DNA from: Stereocaulon alpinum
Taxonomy: Eukaryota > Ascomycota > Lecanoromycetes > Lecanorales > Stereocaulaceae
Direction of reading: 5' to 3'
NCBI GenBank assembly: GCA_018257865.1
Contig: JAEUBA010000038.1
Coordinates: forward strand, 228,185-292,184
DNA: 64,000 nt
Part shown: positions 56,400-64,000 of the stretch, piece after piece
Layout of the letters: every line of letters begins with the position of its first letter
How positions within the stretch are numbered: the stretch's first letter is position 1
The notes under the pieces: model-generated
What the model was told of the DNA's origin: nothing
The model's database searches: none
What the model saw: the letters and a program-made list of their open reading frames with translations, nothing else
Translations under genes and position numbers: made by a program

Positions 56400-59300
56400 A
56401 TCTACGATTATCTAATTAGACCTATTAAAGAGCCTACTATAAATACTGCTAATATTACGCTAGAAATATAAACTATTATTAATACTACTATCGCTTAATA
56501 TATCTATAAATACCTACCTTAGGCGGGTAAGCTAGGCCTACTAGGGCCTCTAGGAATTCCTAGAGCTAATAGAATAAATACTAGCGGTAGTAATAATTAT
56601 TCCTTAAAGCCTAAAGAGATTAGTTACTTTAATAATCTTTTTTCTTATAATAGCCTAGTTAGTACTAAGAATAATTAGATAGTTTTCCGTAATATCTACG
56701 TTTTTATTAATAGACTAAAGGATATTACTACTATAAAAGGCGAGCCTAAAGTAGTTAAGGTTTTACTACTATATTTCTAGGGAGGCGCTCTCGCTTAGTA
56801 TACTAATAAGCTTTCTAAACTTAATAAAAGCCTTCTTTAACGAGTAGACCTATAGGCTTAGGTTAAAATACTAATTAAGTATTTTAAGGAAGATCCTAGA
56901 GTTACTATATAAGTACTTTAGACTAAATAGTATACTATAACTAACGCTAGAAATAAAAGATAGCCTTAAGCTTATATATAGAGTATTCGCTACTATACCT
57001 AAGTAGCTAAGCTGCTTATAGAATTTAACTAGCTTATAGTTATATAGAATAACCTAGCTCTTAAATTTTATTAAGATATTCCGTAGCCTACTATAGTAAC
57101 TACCGTAGAGTAGTTCCTTAGTTAGATTAATATAAAGTTAAGTCTATAGTTCGAGCTTACTCGATAAAATCAGCGTCCTTATTAATATTAGTAGTAGTAA
57201 GTTAATAGGAGGTCGATAAGACCTAGTTAGTATTAATCTAATTATTAAGGTAGCTTCTCTAGGTTACTATTTCCTTACTAGTATAAGCAGCGGTAATTCT
57301 ATTAAGGATTTCCGCAGTAACTAACGTATAATAATTATGGTAATAGCTTTACTAATAGACTACCCTATTAGCTAGTACTACGTACCTAAAATCCTACCTT
57401 ACTACCCGTTTAATAGCCTCTCTAAATTACCGTAGGTAATATATAGTCGTCTACTTCTATAAATCTACTAGCGAATATACCGAATCTAAGAACTAGAAAC
57501 TATAATAGTAGTTTCGGAAGGCTACTAAATAGGCCTATTAAAGGCTTCTAAAGTCGACCTAATAAACGCTTTCCTTATTAAGGAATAGTATATTAGGTAA
57601 GTAAGGAGGCTAAGAATAATACTACTATATATAAGCTATCTTCGGAGGTTGCTAGTTATAAAGAAAATAGTATTAGTAAACCTACTTATAATAAATCTAG
57701 TAACTACGTTAATAAGGATCTCGATTACTATAAGCCTTATCTAGATACTAAGAATTACTTTAGAGTTACTACTATAACAGCTTAAGTACTAAAAAAAGAA
57801 TTAGGCGCTAATTATTATCGTTACTTAAAGCACTTTAAATCTAAAAATATACTCTATAAACACCTAGGTAACTTTAGTAAGGGCCGTTAAGCTATAGTAT
57901 TATTATATTTAGAATCCCTAGGGCCTACCGAAACTAAAACTTAGGCTTTCCCCGCTACTACTATAGAGGTTCCTAAGGAATACTTTATTAATTCTACGTC
58001 TATCTCCGCTAAGGAAGTTAGTACCGGATACGCGTTCCGAGCCTATTATTATACTATAGCGAATATAAAGCTATAGTCTAATAAACCTATCCTTAAACTA
58101 TATCTCGATACTAGTTACAGCGTTACTTTACTAGATAGGGAGGAAGTATAAAATATTCCTAATCTAGAAGTCTAAAAGATAGTAAGTCTTATTAAAGTCT
58201 ATAGTATTAGATTAGATATCTACGAAACCGCTAACTATATAATCACTTCCCTTTACTTCCTCAGTACCAAAAATAGTAGGGAGGTCACCTATATTATAGC
58301 ACCTAAAGAGATCTATCTTATTAATAATCTTAAGGCTAAAATACTTATTAGTATAGATATTATAGTACTAGAGAAAATCGATATCTTAGTTTCTAAATTA
58401 ATAGCTAAGGTTAGTAATACCAGCGTTAATATTCCTATAGAAGTATATATTAGGGGACGCCTAGTAATATACCTAATCTATACTAAGAAAGCTATTATTA
58501 TCCCTCTATATTCTTAGGTCCTAATCTTAGTCTATTATTCCCTACTACTAGATCGTAATCTATTCTTTAAATTAGATAAATTATAATTATCGCTCTACGC
58601 GTACTTAGTAGACGCTAATTTCTTAATAATTATTACTAAAAATAATTTAGATTCGCTGATTAAGGTTCTATAAAACCTTCGACTTAGCGTAGTTTAGGAA
58701 GTAGATTTTAATAATTACTTCTATATTACTTCTAAGTAAGTAGATATAGTAGAACTAGCTACTTATTAACTAAGGAACGAATACTAAAGCAGCTAGATTA
58801 AACGTATTTTTAATAGATTTATAATAGTATTAGTAATTATACTACTAGTAACTCCTTTAGCCCCTACTATTCCTATAGTACCTACTAAAGTCTCTATTAC
58901 TCCTACCCCGTAGGATATTACCGTACTAAATAGAGTTACTATTTTTAATAGCAACCTAGATATAATATTAGTCGTAAACGAATTCCTGAATCTCTAGAAG
59001 GAAGGCGGTTTTGCTAACGTTCTAAAGAACGAATAGATATATATTCTACTAAAGTCTAACTAGGAGGTATACGTCCTAAAAACTATTTAGGTATATCCTC
59101 TAAGCAGCGATTCTAGGAAGGTTATTAATAAAACTTTTAATAAGCTTTATAAGTAAGGTAGATTAAGCTAGACTACCGAATTAACGCCGTTTAGCTTCCT
59201 AGTTTTTATAGTATAGAAAACTATACTAGATAGTAGCCGAAAAAGTAGGGCTATTATTAATATTAGGGGACTTAACGCTATTACTTAGACTAATCTATAC

Positions 59301-60060
59301 CTGCTACCTCTATAATCCGATCTTATAGTATCTGTTAAAGACTATTAATATATTAGCGTAGTTAACTATATAAGCTTCTTCTACTAATAGCGCGTTTATC
59401 TAAAAGACTATTATAAGCTTACTATAGTAAGTTATTATAGTTAGGAAACGTTTAATATTACGGTAATAAGGTATAAAAACTCCCTAGTATACGTCTAATA
59501 ATAAATCGATAGGCTACTATATAGATTCTAAAGCTTTTCGAAGGCGTACGTCGATAATATCGTTATCTATTCTAAGACGCTAAAGGAATATATTAGATAC
59601 CTACGTTTAGTCTTTATATTATTCGTTAAGTCTAGAATCTTAGTAAATCCTTTAAAAGCTTTCTTTAGTTACCCCTTAGTATAGCTTCTTAGTTAGAAGG
59701 TCGATTTATTAGGACTTTAGATAGTAGAAGATAAGCTAAAAGCTATTACTAAGCTATTATTCCCTACCTCGCTATCGTAGCTTAAAACTTACCTAGGAAT
59801 AACTAGATAGCTACGTAATTATATTACCTATTATACTACTATTACTAAGCCTCTATAAGACTATAAGATAGCTATACTAACTAACTTACTAAAGTTAGGT
59901 AAGTAAAGGAAGAGTTTTGCTAGGAGGAACTACCTAAACGAACCTACGGAAATTAAAAAGGCTACTTTTAAATTATTATAAGACGTATTATTAACGCCGT
60001 CTTTCCTCGCTTATTTTAATAAGAAGGAAACGCTATATATTAACCTTTATCGCGCTTTCC
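56400..60060 (+). mobile_element. degenerate Ty3/Gypsy-like retrotransposon (gag-zinc finger-protease-RT), truncated
   Basis: Reading through stops, gag is visible at about 56610-57190 (a VFRNIYVFINRLKDITTIKG segment and later NNLALKFY). A decayed zinc-finger segment, YYRYLKHFKSKNILYKH, is at about 57820-57870. The aspartic protease is at about 58090 (LYLDTSYSVTLLDRE, from an original DTG/DTS-type site). Reverse transcriptase is at about 59270-59990, with YPLPL-like, YVDNIVIYSKTLKEYI and NPLKAFFSYPL; the catalytic YVDD reads YVDN. The coding match stops abruptly near 60060, before RNase H and integrase. I did not find LTRs by eye. Order and motifs fit fungal Gypsy-type pol; the element is inactive. 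Confidence 0.8.
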
Positions 60061-62600
60061 CAAAAGTTGCTAGGGAACCCTGAGTTGCCGAGCGCGCCGG
60101 TAGGGCTAATAGTAGGATACAGCGGAATTAGTAACTTAATATTACTAATAGTATTAAATTAGCCTAATCTATAACTCTTTACTACTAATTTAATAATATT
60201 AGTCTAGCTAGTAACTAGATATTACTATTAGTATAATATCTAACTAATTAGTATATCTATTACGCGTTCAGCTAGCTATCAGCTTAATTAGTAATATAAC
60301 ACTACTAATATACAGCTACTAGTCTTCTTTTTAAGTTATTATAATTAATAAACTCTTATATAGTCTATATATATCTACTAATTAGTAGCTATATATCTTT
60401 ATATATAATTTAAGTAGGTAGTTAAAGCTAAATAAAGTCTTCTATATATATAATCCGTTTGAATTATAGCTACTACTAATAGCTCCTTTAGTATATAAAA
60501 GCTATTTTTAAGTAAAGGCTTAACTCTATAATAACCTATTATCTACTAATACGACTATATCTTCTACTCCTTATAATTCGAGTAAATAACTAATATAGAG
60601 AGTTACGACGTCTAGTTACTAACTTATTAGCAGCACCTTATAAAACTTTACTAAATCAGGGGCGTATATATTTCGCCCTTTTTTATACTTATCTAATTAG
60701 TATCTAGTAGCTTAATTAGGGGGGCTCTAAGAATAGTATCTAAGTATATCCTTCTTACTATTATCCCAGCTAGTATACTATATAGTCGCTTATTATAGAC
60801 GTTACTATTTCTAAGGTAGTATATTAATATAGAGATATACTACTATATATTTTAAATAGTTTAGGACGAGTACTTAAGGTTCTTAAAGCTTTATTATATA
60901 TTTATAGCTATATAGACGTAGTATATTAATATTTTAAAAATATAACCTTACTACTCTATAAGCTTAATATACTAGATTCTTAAAATTATAATATTAGGAC
61001 CCTTTAATAGATTACTAGCCGCTATTATAAATAGAAGTAATAATATTAGCGTCCCCAACGCGTATAGCGGCAGAAATTCTATCTAAAGACCGAAATAGAA
61101 CCTATATACTTAATACTTAAGATAATAAAGTATAGGAATAGCTTATTAAGTCTATTCTATATTAGTATACCTATTAGATATTTCTAAGTTAATATTAACC
61201 TTTCTTAAGCTAGGAAAATATTACTACTAGATATAGCCTAGCGGTACTTAGCTATTAAAGCTTAATAAGCTATAGATATTTAAGTTAGGTTTTATACTAT
61301 CTAAGTAGTATCTAACTTAGGGTTTACCCTATCTAAGTATTATCTAACTTAGTTCTACCCTATCTAAGTTAGATAAATATCTAGCTAGATATTTCTTAAT
61401 AACTCCCCTTATAGTTTATGATCTTATCGCTATAAAGGCTTAATATCTAATAAATTTACTCCCTATCTTCCCCGTTAGACTCTATATATAACTCTATAAG
61501 CTTAATAACCTCTCTACTCCTCAGCTTACTAAAGTACCTAAATATTAGTAATATATAAGGGCCGTAGACCTAATACTAAAGTAAGTAAATATTATATACA
61601 TAAGACGCTATATAGCCTACTAATATAATAAAGCTATAATTAAATATACCGAAGAGCGAATTAATACTACTATAGTAATTAAAATTATAGGTTAGTTCTT
61701 TATATTAGAGGTTTTCCTTAAGACTAAAGCCTTAGCTTTAGACGCTATAAGGGTAGTTAGTAATAGTATTTCCTCCGCTCTATTAACCTAGATATATCTA
61801 TAGTATTATCTCTCCTCCTTTTACGGTATTATACTTAGGTTTATAGCGTTACCTAAAAAGAATTTAGTAGGAATTTAGCGTAGATTCGTTATACTACCTT
61901 AGTATTAATTATTAGGAATTTAGGGTAATATACTATATTATATTAGTCCTAGTTAATAAAACTATTAATATAGAATATCTCTTTTCCTCTAACCGTTCCT
62001 AGTACTAGATAAGTACTTCGCTCGATATTTAGTAGTCTATAGAAGCAGCGAGCGCCTATTATTCGAGGATTAAGTATAAGTAATACCTATACCTTTTTAA
62101 CTTTAACTATTCTATAGCACTCTTATACCTACCCTAGATATTAATAATTAAAGACTTCTATAAAGGTAGCTTAGATATAACTAAGTTATTACTTAAAGTC
62201 CCTAGTACTAAGATCCTTTACCTTTATAATAACTAAGACTTAACCGACTAACTTTCCCTCCTATATAGTTTCTAAGTTTTAACTCTTATAGTCTTATTCT
62301 TAGACCTATACGTAATCTCTACGCTAGGTTAAATACTACGAATATTTATAAGGTCTATAGACTACTAAATCCTTATAGAGATATCCTAAATTAGAGGAGT
62401 CCTCTCCTATAATCTTCTAATATATAAGGCCTAAATAAATATAGACTAAGTAGCTCTTAACCTAGCTATAGTCTACCTCCCTTCTATTAATATCTAAGTT
62501 TAAGGTTATACTACCGTAGCTCAGCGTTTTTGCTTAGTACGCCTTAAAAAACGCAGCTAGGCTTTAGAGAAACTTAGCTATATTTAGCTATTTAGCTATA
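60061..62600. other. unresolved RIP-degraded sequence, probably further transposon remnants
   Basis: Apart from a short, less mutated patch at about 60058-60130, this stretch is as AT-rich as its surroundings. I could not assign it to an element: some plus-strand stretches around 61750-62100 are faintly reverse-transcriptase- or transposase-like when stops are read through, but not convincingly. No intact gene. Confidence 0.5.
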
Positions 62601-64000
62601 TCCCTCGCCGTTCGCTAGTAACAACTATTATATCTATATAGGTATTTTAGTATATAGCGCTCTTCCGCGTCTACTCGCTATCCTAATTAATATAGATCTA
62701 GGAGGACCCTAGCCTTTATACTTTTCTTATCTTCTTATTTTCTCTTTTAATAAAGTAATATAGGCTCTATCTCTTCGAAAGTTTTAATATCCTATATAAT
62801 TATTAACTTAATATAATATTTATTATATTCTATTAATTACTCCTAGTAATTCTTATACTTATTTATTCGATTATAGTAATTCTTAAGTAATATTAGATAT
62901 ACCCTTTTAGAGGCTTAGGTACTATATCTATCTAGTAGACCGTAGTATTTAATTATATTAATATAGTAACTAATACTATAGAATTTAGGAAAGTTAAAGG
63001 TTTGCTCGCCTATTTACTTATTAATTAGTCTATACTTTCGAAATACCTCCTTAAGTAGATTAATCCTTTCTAACGCTGCGTCTATATATTCTAGTATCGC
63101 TTCGTCGTAGGATTAGTATCTTATAAGTATAATAAAGTTAATAATAGCTTATCCTATATATAGTATATCTAAGTTTTTTTCGGATAAAAGAGGCGCGAAG
63201 ATAGGTATTATAATCTATAATATCTCTTTACTCTCCTCTCCTATCTATTAGCTTAGCTTACTAAACTCCTAAAATCGCCTTAGCTTAGTAAATTTAGGTA
63301 TAGCTCGAAAGTAGGCGTTAATTAAGGCTTATACCTTAAGCTTTATTTATCCCTCTCTAATATACTCCCTTAACTAGTCTAGGAGGTAGTTTAATAGCCC
63401 TTTAACTATTAATTAGTATAATATATTAAACGTCTATAGTTAGTAGATATTAACTACGAAGTAGCTATCTATAAAGTTAGGCTAGTTATATACTATTATA
63501 TTTAGTAAAAGCTTAGGCGTATTCTTATTATATACTTTTTATATCTATAGCTGCTCTATAGTATTTTTAGGTATTCGCTTTAGATATAGTATTTTAGGAC
63601 GTAGTCGTTCCCGTTTATTTAGTAGTACTAAGTAGACTAGATAGTATTTATCGCTCTTAATTAAGGTTATTAAGACTTATTCCTTATAGTCGCCTAGTAT
63701 AGACGTAAGTATTAGGTAGTATCGTCGTATTCGTTCGTCTATATATATAATAAGGATCCCCTTAGGCGCTAGCTCCTTAAGTACTTTAATAGAATACTAT
63801 TAGTATATTAAGTAAGATCCGTACTTCGGCTAGCTTACCCTTAACTATAAGCCCTATAGCGTAGTAATATACCTCAGCTTTTATACTATTATAGACTAAT
63901 AGTACTAGTCTAAGTAATATTATCCCTAGCTAAACCTATACCCGCTAAATACCTTAATTAAGGTTACTAATAGTAATATAGACTAGCTACGCCTACTAAT
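62600..64000 (-). mobile_element. degenerate KDZ/Plavaka-like DNA transposase, 5' part off the right edge
   Basis: On the minus strand, reading through TAG codons, I see PKGILIIYIDERIRRYYLIL, then ILGDYKEQVLIT, FRAIPKFTKLRRF, SYDEAILEYIDAALERINLL and FNFPKFYSISYYINIIKYYG. The order and wording match the DDE transposases of fungal KDZ/Plavaka (CACTA-like) elements. There the blocks are HAKGILLSADG, DYEEQ.LITG, RFRAMP...LR.F and FNFPK.H...HY. Many stops and conservative G-to-A and C-to-T changes show it is dead. The N-terminal part lies beyond base 64000. Confidence 0.75.

Larger units (their letters stand above)
55262..64000. repeat. RIP-degraded AT-rich repeat block
   Basis: From about 55.26-55.46 kb to the right edge the sequence is dominated by TA and TAG and almost lacks CA and TG dinucleotides, while CG survives. 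This is the mark of C-to-T change at CpA on both strands, as made by repeat-induced point mutation. No intact reading frame remains. Transposon coding sequence is still recognisable by reading through TAG codons that replaced CAG. The left edge is fairly sharp, about 200 bp after the last gene. Confidence 0.92.

Noticed and set aside
61740..62330. LINE-type reverse transcriptase or Fot1-type transposase in the degraded block
   Set aside because: A few residues look suggestive when stops are ignored, but no catalytic motif or ordered set of blocks could be recognised.

Overview
The window is nuclear DNA of a filamentous ascomycete (Pezizomycotina). Genes are broken by short introns of about 50 bases with GT...CTRAC...YAG signals, families such as UstYa (DUF3328) and PTH11-like receptors are present, and the right-hand 8.7 kb has been degraded in the manner of repeat-induced point mutation (RIP). 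Some families hint at Leotiomycetes, but I cannot fix the class from sequence alone. Exon coordinates are my own reading of splice signals and frame; I checked that each spliced frame sums to whole codons.

Layout. 1-4.3 kb: the 5' end of a secreted protein gene (minus), then a three-exon gene for an unrecognised 904-aa protein with a nucleotidyltransferase-like residue pattern. 4.8-14.2 kb: an accessory, cluster-like block with a cytochrome P450, two UstYa-type proteins, a seven-helix PTH11-like membrane protein and a tiny secreted peptide gene carrying an EAEAEA stretch. This is the gene mix expected of a fungal peptide (RiPP or other) pathway, but it is unproven. The block also holds a 39-bp perfect palindrome between 9-bp direct repeats and a 132-bp MITE-like element. 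14.3 kb: patatin remnant. 15.7-19.8 kb: a divergent pair, a TauD-type dioxygenase and an MFS anion symporter, probably for sulfonate sulfur use.

20.6-31.9 kb: accessory region with a protein whose C-terminus is the second helix of mitochondrial-type ATP synthase subunit c, an HNH-type protein, a broken kinase-like (APH) gene, small hypotheticals, a mucin-like surface protein and a decayed ankyrin-repeat gene. 32.2-41 kb: core genes, IML1 (TORC1 regulation) and a VCX1-like Ca2+/H+ antiporter. 43.8-48.4 kb: a SNF2 ATPase with RING finger and SUMO-interaction motifs (Uls1-like), preceded by a 12-bp minisatellite. 49.6-55.1 kb: a CorA-like membrane protein and two secreted proteins.

55.3-64 kb: AT-rich, RIP-degraded block. 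A Ty3/Gypsy-like element (gag, zinc finger, protease, reverse transcriptase) is still readable on the plus strand to about 60.06 kb, and a KDZ/Plavaka-like transposase on the minus strand runs off the right edge. About 2.5 kb between them is unresolved.
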